This document shows, one piece after another, positions 1 to 6,878 of a stretch of DNA of 16,103 bases (position 1 is the first letter of the stretch; each line of letters begins with the position of its first letter). This DNA is from Neisseria sicca 4320 (GTDB lineage: Bacteria; Pseudomonadota; Gammaproteobacteria; Burkholderiales; Neisseriaceae). Location: the NCBI RefSeq assembly GCF_000193735.1, contig NZ_AEPF01000036.1, positions 1 through 16,103 of the forward strand, read 5' to 3'. The translations under genes were made by a program, and so were the position numbers. The notes below the pieces were generated by a model that ran no database searches, was not told the DNA's origin, and saw nothing but the letters and a program-made list of their open reading frames with translations.

Positions 1-1
1 G

Positions 2-101
2 GTCGGATACTTGTATCCGACAAAACCTTCCGCATAAAGCTGTCGGATACTTGTATCCGATCAAATCTCCCCCATGAAGCTGTCGGATTCGAGAATCCGA
101 C
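2..101. repeat. Three 20-bp palindromes at 40-bp period
   Basis: Three palindromes start at 2, 42 and 82. Copy 1 is GTCGGATACTTGTATCCGAC, with perfect 9-bp arms around TT. Copy 2 is the same but ends in T, giving a G-T closing pair. Copy 3 changes both arms together (ATAC/GTAT becomes ATTC/GAAT) and the centre becomes GA. The 20-bp spacers resemble each other and both end in AAGCT, so the unit is a 40-bp tandem repeat containing a hairpin. I do not recognise the family; it is not the dRS3 or Correia consensus. The array may continue left of the window. Confidence 0.85.
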
Positions 102-129
102 CTACGCCTGCTGAAACGATTTTCCAACT

Positions 130-141
130 TTCAGACGACCT
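130..141 (-). repeat. DNA uptake sequence, single copy
   Basis: Exact TTCAGACGACCT, the reverse complement of AGGTCGTCTGAA. It is unpaired and lies between the palindrome array and the first gene. The rest of 142-241 shows nothing I can name. Confidence 0.85.
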
Positions 142-241
142 ATTATCAAATGATGCGAAATATCACTTGTTGAACCTCGTGCGTGCCTCAGCCCCCACCT
201 TCAGTTTTGGGCAGACTACGACTTGTATCATTTATTTATTT

Positions 242-868
242 TTATAATTGCCGAAATTTCCAATAATCCCGTCCTTCGATTTTCCAATAACAAAATTCGT
301 CCGGTATCAAATACCCAAAGTCCATCGCCTTAGAAAACCAACCATCATAGACATAATCTTCATGGCATCTGTCCCAATCCATATGAAGGTAAACTTCCGT
401 ATCAAAATTAATATAGAACAACGGCAGTCTCGAAGAAATCTGATTGATTTTTAAGAAATCACTTTGTTTGCTGGAATCTGAGATAGGTTCATTGTACGAC
501 AACTTATTTTCGACAACGGAATATAACCTTACCGCTTCATCAGAAGTAAATCCCTGTAACATCAGTGCCTTCAATTCGTCTTTTTCCAGTACGACGACTG
601 AATCTGATTGAAGATAGCTTTCGAAATTGTCCTTAGTTAATTGCCAGATACCATTTCGGTAGTTTTTATAATCACAATCATATTGCTCTTTAGTTATAAC
701 TCCCTCTTTTAAATAAATATCAAAAGATATTTTTGCATTCAACTCAAAATTTTCCTTATAATCAATCAAATAATATATATTTCTCTTATAGACAAAAATG
801 GATATACACTGGATGTACCCAAAGATGTTATCCAATAATTCAGATTTAAATTTCTCAATCTTTTCCAT
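242..868 (-). CDS. Hypothetical protein, possible orphan immunity protein
   Basis: An unrecognised 208-aa acidic, aromatic-rich, probably soluble protein. There is no signal peptide and no convincing membrane segment. The C-terminal 60 residues are the densest in Trp, Tyr and Asp (MDWDRCHEDY, then YWKIEGRDYWKF) and look like a folded domain. The start at 868 is chosen because AAGGA lies 11 bases upstream of an ATG. The frame stays open to a TTG at 902-904 (220 aa), but that TTG falls inside a repeat shared with the next locus. Base composition is clearly AT-richer than the housekeeping genes to the right, which suggests transfer. It lies downstream of a CdiI-like gene on the same strand, so an immunity role for a lost toxin is a guess from context only. 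Confidence 0.6.
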   Translation of the reverse strand: MEKIEKFKSELLDNIFGYIQCISIFVYKRNIYYLIDYKENFELNAKISFDIYLKEGVITKEQYDCDYKNYRNGIWQLTKDNFESYLQSDSVVVLEKDELKALMLQGFTSDEAVRLYSVVENKLSYNEPISDSSKQSDFLKINQISSRLPLFYINFDTEVYLHMDWDRCHEDYVYDGWFSKAMDFGYLIPDEFCYWKIEGRDYWKFRQL

Positions 869-900
869 ATTTGCCAAATTCCTTAATAACTTTATCTTCA

Positions 901-937
901 GCAAGCCGTAGCCTGCATTAAACCTGTGCAGGTAAGG
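901..937. repeat. Short repeat, copy A
   Basis: This 37-bp stretch aligns with 1617-1660: both begin GCAAG, share CCGTAG, then GCAT followed by AAACCT, and then GCAGGT and AGG, with two small indels. Each copy lies upstream (on the minus strand) of an accessory gene. Just beyond it, at 941-953, is GTGCG-GTA-CGCAC, a short perfect hairpin. Confidence 0.6.
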
Positions 938-970
938 TGTGTGCGGTACGCACGCGGGCTTTGAGTGTGA

Positions 971-1018
971 TAAAAAAGATCGTCTGAAAAAAGTTTCCGG
1001 CTCTCAGACGGCCTTTTG
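971..1018 (-). terminator. Degenerate DUS-pair terminator of the immunity gene
   Basis: AGATCGTCTGAA (977-988, one mismatch to the local DUS) faces CTCAGACGGCCT (1003-1014), which carries the GCCGTCTGA core of another neisserial DUS dialect. On the minus strand this makes an imperfect stem followed by six Ts, directly after the stop codon of the CdiI-like gene. Confidence 0.6.
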
Positions 1019-1025
1019 TCAAATA

Positions 1026-1520
1026 TTATCGGCAGCGGCTCAATGCCAACCTTAAACCTGCTCCGATTTCTTCAGGGCTGTTATCCAATGATAAAATCAC
1101 ATCGTCTGCATCAATGGCATCCCACGCTTCCAGCTTGACATGGCGGCTCGGGCTGATTTTCAGGCAGCCGTTGTGCAGCCAAATATCCCCGCTCATCATG
1201 TTTTTAAATAGGGCGCGTCTGGTTTTATAGCCCAAGTTCCCGCATAGGTTGGCAACCCAATCCTCATAGCGTTGCCGAAATTTTTCGGTATCAAAAAAAT
1301 CTTGGTCTTCCGAACTGTCATAAACGAAAGTCCTGCTGTTTGCCAACGCTTGCAAGACCGTAGTGCCTAAAGTTTCATTGTCGGTATCTAATGGCAGGAT
1401 ATGGGGGGGATATAGGTGGTCTATTGCCGTTAACCCTAAGCCTGAACATGTTTGAACAATCAGAGCTTCTTCATTAGCATAAAAAACTGCCCAATAATTT
1501 TGATCCTGTTTAAAAATCAT
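1026..1520 (-). CDS. CdiI-family (DUF1436) immunity protein
   Basis: Predicted cytoplasmic immunity protein, 164 aa, of the contact-dependent growth inhibition CdiI family once called DUF1436. The family pattern I recognise is a 'GYKTRRALFKNM' segment in the second half, a strand-rich region after it, and a C-terminal 'EEIGAGLRLALSRC' helix. Such proteins bind and neutralise the C-terminal toxin domain of a cognate CdiA/TpsA exoprotein. The ATG overlaps the stop codon of an upstream toxin fragment (TAATG), the coupling expected of a toxin-immunity pair. ACGGAG lies 6 bases upstream as the ribosome binding site. No secretion genes are in the window, so the gene is orphaned here. Family assignment is from motif memory. 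Confidence 0.75.
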   Translation of the reverse strand: MIFKQDQNYWAVFYANEEALIVQTCSGLGLTAIDHLYPPHILPLDTDNETLGTTVLQALANSRTFVYDSSEDQDFFDTEKFRQRYEDWVANLCGNLGYKTRRALFKNMMSGDIWLHNGCLKISPSRHVKLEAWDAIDADDVILSLDNSPEEIGAGLRLALSRCR

Positions 1521-1666
1521 TATTCGATCTCCGTAATTTTGACTGTAATGTTTCGATTTTTGCCATACTCTACCACACGTTGCAACTGCAATCTTTGCTC
1601 CTTATTAGTTTGTGCAGCAAGCACGCCGTAGTCCGCATAAAACCTTAAGGCAGGTTGAGGAAGGCT
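1520..1666 (-). pseudogene. Truncated toxin C-terminus (cdiA/tpsA-like remnant)
   Basis: A 48-codon open frame begins after an in-frame TGA (1667-1669) and ends in a TAA that overlaps the immunity ATG. It has no start codon of its own. It reads ..LRFYADYGVLA.. and ends ..VEYGKNRNITVKITEIE. Its end-to-start coupling with a CdiI-like gene and its protein-like composition suggest the last residues of a CdiA, TpsA or MafB toxin domain whose body is gone. The first third overlaps the short repeat at 1617-1660, so the break may lie at that repeat. I cannot name the toxin class. Chance openness of 49 codons is possible but unlikely given the overlap. Confidence 0.55.
1617..1660. repeat. Short repeat, copy B
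   Basis: Partner of 901-937 (see that entry). It lies inside the truncated toxin tail. Differences are a three-base insertion (CAC or ACG) after GCAAG and TAAG in place of GT before GCAGGT. Confidence 0.6.
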
Positions 1667-1691
1667 TCATGAGCGAACAAAGAAGCAATAA

Positions 1692-1724
1692 AAAGGTCGT
1701 CTGAAACCTTTTCAGACGACCTTT
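1692..1724 (-). terminator. DUS-pair hairpin terminator
   Basis: Exact DUS copies at 1694-1705 and 1711-1722 form a 15-bp stem with a short loop. On the minus strand the stem is followed by TTTTTATT, so it should terminate the short-chain dehydrogenase gene that ends at 1745. It also separates that gene from the accessory region. Confidence 0.8.
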
Positions 1725-1744
1725 CAAATTACGGTAGAAGCTAA

Positions 1745-2464
1745 TCAAAGATAAACGATTTCGCCGCTTCGTCCCCTGCTCCCTTCACTTGCCCACCAAA
1801 CAAACTGGGGCAATACGTCTTCGTAGTTTTTACGTTCGCTCTTCGATTCGCCGGGATGGGATTTGATGCGTTGCGGCGAATTAATCGGACCGGGGACCAG
1901 AACATTGGCACGCAGGTTTTCAAAACGTTCCCATTCGTCGGCGGCCACTTTACACAAATAATTCAATGCGGCTTTGGATGCACCGAAACCGCCCCAGTAA
2001 GCTTTCGGGGTTTCACCGTGGCTTTCGCCGACGAAGATGACGGACGCATCGGGCGACTGCTTCAGCAGCGGAAGCAGCGCACGGGTCAGTCCCATCGGTG
2101 CAACGGTGTTGATACGGTATTGGTTGACCCATTCGGCGACGGTTTGGAAATCTAAAGGCGAGAGCGCATAAAAATAGCTGGCGCAATGGACGATACCGTC
2201 GAGTTTCCCCTGAATCGCTTCGCCGATGGTTGCGGCAAATTGTTCGAATTCTTTTTCTTCCGCGCCGATTAAATCGAAACAAATGGCAAACGGCTCGGGA
2301 CAGCCTGCTTCGACAATCGCATCATAAACTTTTTCCAGCTTTTTTTGATGGCGTGCAACCAAAATCACGGTCGCCCCCGCTTCGGCATAGGCTTTGGCCA
2401 CCTGTTCGCCCAAGCCTTGCGATGCTCCGGTTACCAGAATCGTTTTATTTTGCAATGTCGGCAT
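1745..2464 (-). CDS. SDR family oxidoreductase, YciK-like, catalytic Tyr missing
   Basis: A 239-aa short-chain dehydrogenase/reductase. The NAD(P)-binding Rossmann motif TGASQGLG is at residues 12-19, the second strand ends VILVARH, and the C-terminal part has the usual PGPINSP. Overall it most resembles E. coli YciK, including 'ALLPLL' and the 'WGxxxASK' region. Two classical residues deviate. The YxxxK motif reads F160-G-A-S-K164, so the proton-donating Tyr is Phe (codon TTC). The NNAG-like segment is HCAS at 93-96. Ser148 and Lys164 are kept. It may therefore be a non-catalytic binding protein or use altered chemistry; substrate unknown. GGAAGA five bases before the ATG fits the start. Single gene between two DUS-pair hairpins. 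Confidence 0.85.
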   Translation of the reverse strand: MPTLQNKTILVTGASQGLGEQVAKAYAEAGATVILVARHQKKLEKVYDAIVEAGCPEPFAICFDLIGAEEKEFEQFAATIGEAIQGKLDGIVHCASYFYALSPLDFQTVAEWVNQYRINTVAPMGLTRALLPLLKQSPDASVIFVGESHGETPKAYWGGFGASKAALNYLCKVAADEWERFENLRANVLVPGPINSPQRIKSHPGESKSERKNYEDVLPQFVWWASEGSRGRSGEIVYL

Positions 2465-2542
2465 AATTCTTCCTTAATTGTGAAGTTTGAGGGATTTACG
2501 GTATTTTAACGGTTTGCAGTGTCTTGTAAAGGCAATCGGAAT

Positions 2543-2580
2543 AGGTCGTCTGAAACTCGGATTCGAGTTTCAGACGACCT
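2543..2580 (-). terminator. DUS-pair hairpin directly after hpnE
   Basis: Exact DUS at 2543-2554 and its complement at 2569-2580. The stem extends through ACTCG/CGAGT to 17 bp with a GATT loop, the longest perfect stem of the paired DUS here. It abuts the hpnE stop codon. The minus-strand tail has no strong T-run, so termination efficiency is uncertain. Confidence 0.65.
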
Positions 2581-3894
2581 TTATATTAATCCGAAATCAG
2601 CCAAACACCTTTCCGCCGCCGTCAAACCCGACTGTACCGCCGCTTCCAAGGTAGCCGGATAACGCGGATGCAAGTAGTCGCCTGCGGGATAGATATTCCG
2701 CTGGTGCAGCCAAGCAAAATCGGGAGTGACGAAATTAGGCGTGCCGGCTGTGGTCGCGCGTTTTTCGGTGATAACACGGACGGCTTCGGGTTCGTCCAAA
2801 TAAGGGCAGATGCGTTTCACGTCGGCATGGACTTTCTCTGCCCATTCTTGGCTTTTGAATGCTCCGACGTGATCGGAAACGCTGATAACGGCAGCGACTT
2901 CGTTTGTCGGCAAACCGAGGGCGCCGCGATACACCAGCCATTGCGCCGTACCGTCGGCAAGTCCGGTCAGCGGCGTAGGCAGATGGACGGGAACGGCATA
3001 GCGAAGATAGACAGTAGTAATCGAGTGGTAGCGGAGATTTTGATAGGTCGTCTGAATATAGTCGGGCGTTTCTTCAGGAAAGAGATGGGCGGCATGATAC
3101 GGCGCAGTCGCAACAATAACGGCATCAAAAGCCTCATCATTCACAACAATGCGCCCGTCAGGAAGGTTTTTCAGACGACCTACTCGGGTTTCAAGACGGA
3201 TGTCCGCACCAAACTGCTTGAGTTTTGCCAACGCAGGCTCGGCAATGATTGCGCCTAAATCGCGCTTGGGCAAAAGGTAATCGCTGCCTGATTTGTCTGC
3301 CCACACGCCATCGGACAGCACATTGCATAGTATGCGCAGGCTCGCGTGTTCCAACGGCGTATTGAGCGCACCCCACACCAGCGGCTGCCAAAACTCTGCA
3401 ACCAGCCTGCGCGGGACATTGCGTCGTCGCAGCCATTGGGCAACAGCCAAATCAGTGCGCTTGCCGCGTGCGTAACGCTGCAACGCCCCCATATCGGATA
3501 ACAACCTGATTTTCAGAGAAAACGAAATATTTTTCGCGCGCAATATGCCGGTCAAAATATGCAGCGGCGAAGGAAGATTGGTACTTTGAAACTGCAAACC
3601 TTCATACATATGCCATTGCAGGGGCAAACGGCAGAACGCGGCTTCAGGGTTGACGCCGATATGTTCCATCAGCGTTAATACGCCGTGATACGCACCGAGC
3701 AAAATATGCTGTCCATTGTCCAGAAAGCTGAATCCGTCAGCGTTTCCAGCCAAAGTACGCGCCCTACCCCCAGCCTGCCGACCGGCTTCAAACACGGTAA
3801 CATCAGCACGGCGCGCCAACAACACTGCGGCAGACAAACCTGCCCAGCCTGCACCGACGACGGCAATTTTCGGGCGAAGATGCGGAGTATTCAT
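2581..3894 (-). CDS. hpnE: Hydroxysqualene dehydroxylase HpnE
   Basis: A 437-aa FAD-dependent amine-oxidase-type protein. It catalyses the last step of the HpnCDE squalene route, reductive removal of the hydroxyl from hydroxysqualene. The FAD dinucleotide-binding motif VVGAGWAGLSAA is at residues 12-23, followed by F35-E36-A-G-R and the AGGRAR signature (41-46). The C-terminal FAD motif is near residues 398-425 (YPAGDYL...ATLEAAVQSG). Length is normal for the family. Its ATG overlaps the hpnD stop as ATGA, so the pair is translationally coupled. Two exact DUS lie inside the coding frame, at 3044-3055 and 3170-3181. I see no squalene-hopene cyclase or hpnC nearby, so the end product in this organism is unclear. 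Confidence 0.9.
   Translation of the reverse strand: MNTPHLRPKIAVVGAGWAGLSAAVLLARRADVTVFEAGRQAGGRARTLAGNADGFSFLDNGQHILLGAYHGVLTLMEHIGVNPEAAFCRLPLQWHMYEGLQFQSTNLPSPLHILTGILRAKNISFSLKIRLLSDMGALQRYARGKRTDLAVAQWLRRRNVPRRLVAEFWQPLVWGALNTPLEHASLRILCNVLSDGVWADKSGSDYLLPKRDLGAIIAEPALAKLKQFGADIRLETRVGRLKNLPDGRIVVNDEAFDAVIVATAPYHAAHLFPEETPDYIQTTYQNLRYHSITTVYLRYAVPVHLPTPLTGLADGTAQWLVYRGALGLPTNEVAAVISVSDHVGAFKSQEWAEKVHADVKRICPYLDEPEAVRVITEKRATTAGTPNFVTPDFAWLHQRNIYPAGDYLHPRYPATLEAAVQSGLTAAERCLADFGLI
3044..3055 (+). repeat. DUS inside hpnE
   Basis: Exact AGGTCGTCTGAA within the hpnE coding sequence. A second exact copy in reverse orientation lies at 3170-3181. They are too far apart to act as a local hairpin, so they serve as uptake signals rather than a terminator. 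Confidence 0.85.
3170..3181 (-). repeat. DUS inside hpnE, reverse orientation
   Basis: Exact TTCAGACGACCT within the hpnE coding sequence, 114 bases after the forward copy. Confidence 0.85.
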
Positions 3895-4739
3895 GGCTTA
3901 AATCCGAATAACCAGGTTTTCAGGGCAATACGCTTTTTGCGTGGCGAAGGAATGGCAATTTTATAAGTCAGAACGTTTTGCGCACCGTCGCGATCGATTT
4001 CATTCAATAGCGCGTAATAAATCGCCGCCATCACCAAACCGACTTTTTGGGATTTTTTATCGGCGGCGGGCAACAGCGACATCGCCTCGCGATAGGTCTC
4101 GCGGGCACGTGAAACTTGAAAACGCATCAGTTCGGCAAAGTTATCCGTCGGCTTACATTGCATGATCACGCTGGCAGGTACGTCAAACTGCTGCATTTCC
4201 TCTGTCGGCAGGTAAATCCGACCGTTTCTCGCATCCTCGCCGACATCGCGGATAATGTTCGTCAGTTGCAACGCCAGCCCCATCTTATCGGCGTATTCCA
4301 GCGTTCGGTCGTCTGAAAATCCCAAAATTCGAGCAATCAGGCAGCCGACTACGCCCGCAACGCGGTGGCAATACAGTTTCAACTCTTCAAAACTACCGTA
4401 ACGCGCCTGAACCAAATCCATCTGCATCCCGTCGATTAAGGCTTCCAATTCATATTTCGGCAGCTTGAACATTTCCTTTATCTGCCGCAAAGCCTGATTG
4501 ACCGGATGCTCCGGCATCACGTCGCCGAATACCTTGTCCAAATCGCCGCGCCACCAGTTTAATGTTGCCTGCGCCACATTCGGATCTGAACAGTCATCGA
4601 CCACATCGTCCAATTCGCGGCAAAAAGCATACAAAACCGTTATCGCATCCCGCTTTTCCTGCGGCAGGAAACGGAAGCCCGACAAAAAACTGGAGCGGCT
4701 TTCTTCTGCCTTCTGGCGACAATAATCAAGTCCTTGCAC
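3891..4739 (-). CDS. hpnD: Presqualene diphosphate synthase HpnD
   Basis: A 282-aa member of the squalene/phytoene synthase superfamily. It condenses two farnesyl diphosphates to presqualene diphosphate. The first aspartate-rich motif is D44-D-V-V-D-D49, inside 'YAFCRELDD'. The conserved YCHRVAGVVG is at 123-132. The second Asp/Glu motif is R164-D-V-G-E-D169, followed by ARNGRIYLP. These bind Mg-diphosphate in the family. It is the first gene of a two-gene unit, overlapping hpnE by 4 bp. A one-mismatch DUS (CGGTCGTCTGAA, 4306-4317) lies inside the gene. hpnC, which would make hydroxysqualene, is not in the window and may be elsewhere in the genome. An alternative, phytoene synthase, is less likely given the hpnE partner. 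Confidence 0.9.
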   Translation of the reverse strand: MQGLDYCRQKAEESRSSFLSGFRFLPQEKRDAITVLYAFCRELDDVVDDCSDPNVAQATLNWWRGDLDKVFGDVMPEHPVNQALRQIKEMFKLPKYELEALIDGMQMDLVQARYGSFEELKLYCHRVAGVVGCLIARILGFSDDRTLEYADKMGLALQLTNIIRDVGEDARNGRIYLPTEEMQQFDVPASVIMQCKPTDNFAELMRFQVSRARETYREAMSLLPAADKKSQKVGLVMAAIYYALLNEIDRDGAQNVLTYKIAIPSPRKKRIALKTWLFGFKP

Positions 4740-4935
4740 GGCGTGTCCTAAAAATTATCATAATAGTAAAATCAGATTTTATCGGATTTGGGGCAGTAGG
4801 GAAATTTCAGACGACCTTTATAAATAAAAGGAATCCGATTATCGCAATTCCCTACCAAACCACTCAACTATCCGCCCGAAATCTGTTAAAATACCGAACT
4901 ATCCTAATAAATACAGCATCAAAAGGCACACAATC
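4740..4935. promoter_or_regulatory. Divergent hpnD / hscA control region
   Basis: The region between divergent genes must carry both promoters. Rightward, TAAAAT at 4887-4892 followed by ACCG is a plausible -10 for hscA, but no good -35 stands 16-18 bases upstream. A single exact DUS lies at 4806-4817. Two 8-bp inverted-repeat pairs are interleaved: ATCGGATT (4781-4788) with AATCCGAT (4832-4839), and GTAGGGAA (4796-4803) with TTCCCTAC (4848-4855, seven of eight pairing exactly in register). Confidence 0.45.
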
Positions 4936-6798
4936 ATGGCTCTTTTGCAGATTTCCGAACCCGGCATGTCCGCCGCTCCGCATCAACACCGTCTCGCCGT
5001 CGGCATCGACTTGGGGACGACCAACAGCCTGGTTGCTACCGTCCGCAGCGGCAGCCCGGTTTGTCTGACCGATACTGACGGGCGCACCCCCCTGCCCTCC
5101 GTCGTCCGCTACGGCGAAGGCGACGCCGTCGAAGTCGGCAAAACCGCCCTTTCCGCCCAAAAAACCGACCCGCTGAACACCATCAGTTCCGCCAAACGCC
5201 TGATTGGTCGCACGCTGGCCGACCTCGCGCATGAGGCGCAATACCTGCCCTACCGGTTCACGCCCAACGAGCGTGTGGTCGAGCTGAACACCCGCCAAGG
5301 TGCCAAAACGCCTATCGAAGTGTCGTCTGAAATCCTCAAAGCCCTCAAAGCGCGTGCCGAAGAAACATTGGGCGGCGATTTGGTTGGCGCCGTCATTACC
5401 GTTCCCGCCTATTTCGACGATGCACAACGCCAAGCCACCAAAGATGCCGCGCGTTTGGCGGGCTTGAACGTCTTGCGCCTGCTCAACGAGCCGACCGCCG
5501 CTGCGATTGCCTACGGGCTGGACAACGCCTCAGAAGGCACATTTGTCGTTTACGACTTGGGCGGAGGCACGTTCGACGTATCCGTATTGCAACTGACCAA
5601 AGGGCTGTTTGAAGTCAAAGCCACCGGCGGCAACAGCGCATTGGGCGGCGACGATTTCGACCACCGCCTGTTCTGCCACTTGCTTGAGCAAAACGACCTT
5701 TCCAAACTCAACGAGCGCGACAGCCAACTTCTGCTTTCCCTTGTCCGCGCCGCCAAAGAACAACTGACCAACCAAACCGAAGCCATCGTCGAAGCCATGC
5801 TTTCAGACGGCCGCAAAATCCATACCGTCATTACCCGCCAAGAGTTTCACCACCTGACGCAAAACTTGGTGCAAAAAACCATAGAGCCGGTTAAACAAGC
5901 CCTGAAAGACGCAGGCGTGACGAAAGCCGACATCAAAGGCGTGATTATGGTCGGCGGCTCAACACGTATGCTGCACGTCCAACAAGCGGTCGCCACCTTC
6001 TTCGGACAAACCCCGCTGAACAACCTCAACCCCGACGAAGTTGTCGCGCTCGGCGCCGCCATACAGGCGAACGTCCTTGCCGGCAACAAAACCGACGGCG
6101 AATGGCTGCTGCTGGACGTTACCCCCTTGTCGCTCGGTTTGGAAACCTACGGCGGACTCGCCGAAAAAATCATCCCGCGTAATTCCACCATCCCCACCGC
6201 GCGCGCGCAGGATTTCACCACCTTCAAAGACGGTCAAACCGCCATGACGATACACGTCGTACAAGGCGAGCGAGAACTCGTTTCCGACTGCCGCAGCCTT
6301 GCCAAATTCACCCTGCGCGGCATTCCGCCCATGGCAGCAGGCGCGGCGCGTATCCGCATTACCTTCCAAGTGGACGCCGACGGCTTGCTGTCCGTTTCCG
6401 CCCAAGAACAAAGCACCGGCGTACAGGCGCAAATCGAAGTCAAACCTTCCTACGGCTTGGACGACGACACCATCACCCAAATGCTCAAAGACAGCATGAG
6501 CAACGCCGCCGAAGACATGGCGGCACGCGCCCGCGCCGAAGCCGTGGTCGAAGCCGAAAGCCTGACCGACGCCGTCAACGCCGCTCTTGAGTTGGATAGC
6601 GATTTGCTGGATGCCGAAGAGCTTGCACAAATCCAGCAAGACATCGCCGACTTGCAAGGGCGTCTGAAAGACGGCAACGCCGAAGACATCCGCGCTGCCG
6701 TTGCCAAACTCAGCCGCAGCACCGACAACTTCGCCGCCAAACGCATGAACCGCAATATCCAACGTGCGCTGACGGGACAAAGTGTCGATAATATTTGA
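4936..6798 (+). CDS. hscA: Fe-S assembly chaperone HscA
   Basis: A 620-aa specialised Hsp70. With HscB it uses ATP to release Fe-S clusters from the scaffold IscU in the cytoplasm. The N-terminal MALLQISEPG is the HscA-type start and fixes the initiation codon. Nucleotide-binding motifs: GIDLGTTNS at 23-31, the NEPTAAAIAYGL segment at 184-195, VYDLGGGTFDVS at 205-216, and MVGGSTRM at 338-345. The interdomain linker and substrate domain begin near LLLDVTPLSLGLE (391-403). Length is normal. It is followed at 81 bases by a small endonuclease-like gene and then fdx. The order hscA-fdx-iscX is that of the E. coli isc operon, but hscB and iscSUA are absent here. A DUS core of the GCCGTCTGAA type lies in frame at 5802-5813. 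Confidence 0.95.
   Translation: MALLQISEPGMSAAPHQHRLAVGIDLGTTNSLVATVRSGSPVCLTDTDGRTPLPSVVRYGEGDAVEVGKTALSAQKTDPLNTISSAKRLIGRTLADLAHEAQYLPYRFTPNERVVELNTRQGAKTPIEVSSEILKALKARAEETLGGDLVGAVITVPAYFDDAQRQATKDAARLAGLNVLRLLNEPTAAAIAYGLDNASEGTFVVYDLGGGTFDVSVLQLTKGLFEVKATGGNSALGGDDFDHRLFCHLLEQNDLSKLNERDSQLLLSLVRAAKEQLTNQTEAIVEAMLSDGRKIHTVITRQEFHHLTQNLVQKTIEPVKQALKDAGVTKADIKGVIMVGGSTRMLHVQQAVATFFGQTPLNNLNPDEVVALGAAIQANVLAGNKTDGEWLLLDVTPLSLGLETYGGLAEKIIPRNSTIPTARAQDFTTFKDGQTAMTIHVVQGERELVSDCRSLAKFTLRGIPPMAAGAARIRITFQVDADGLLSVSAQEQSTGVQAQIEVKPSYGLDDDTITQMLKDSMSNAAEDMAARARAEAVVEAESLTDAVNAALELDSDLLDAEELAQIQQDIADLQGRLKDGNAEDIRAAVAKLSRSTDNFAAKRMNRNIQRALTGQSVDNI
5802..5813 (-). repeat. DUS-like site of another dialect inside hscA
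   Basis: TTCAGACGGCCG contains the reverse complement of GCCGTCTGAA, the 10-mer DUS core of the meningococcal and related dialects, instead of the local GTCGTCTGAA. It may be chance within coding sequence or a trace of recombination. Confidence 0.5.
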
Positions 6799-6810
6799 TG
6801 CCTAAACAGT

Positions 6811-6846
6811 TTCAGACGACCCCGAAAGACACAAAGGTCGTCTGAA
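6811..6846. repeat. Inverted DUS pair, inward topology
   Basis: TTCAGACGACCC (6811-6822, last base off consensus) and exact AGGTCGTCTGAA (6835-6846), 12 bases apart. They can form a 12-bp hairpin but no T-run follows on either strand. It lies between hscA and the next co-directional gene, so it is probably not a strong terminator. Confidence 0.75.
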
Positions 6847-6878
6847 AATCTAATATCCAATCTGAAACGATTTCTCCT

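Noticed and set aside
2..101. Regular repeat-spacer array resembling a CRISPR
   Set aside because: Only three units, the 'spacers' resemble each other, the repeats are full palindromes with paired substitutions, and there are no cas genes.
5959..6780. Long antisense open frame within hscA (273 aa)
   Set aside because: It is a shadow of the conserved hscA frame in GC-rich coding DNA, with low-complexity composition and no ribosome binding site.
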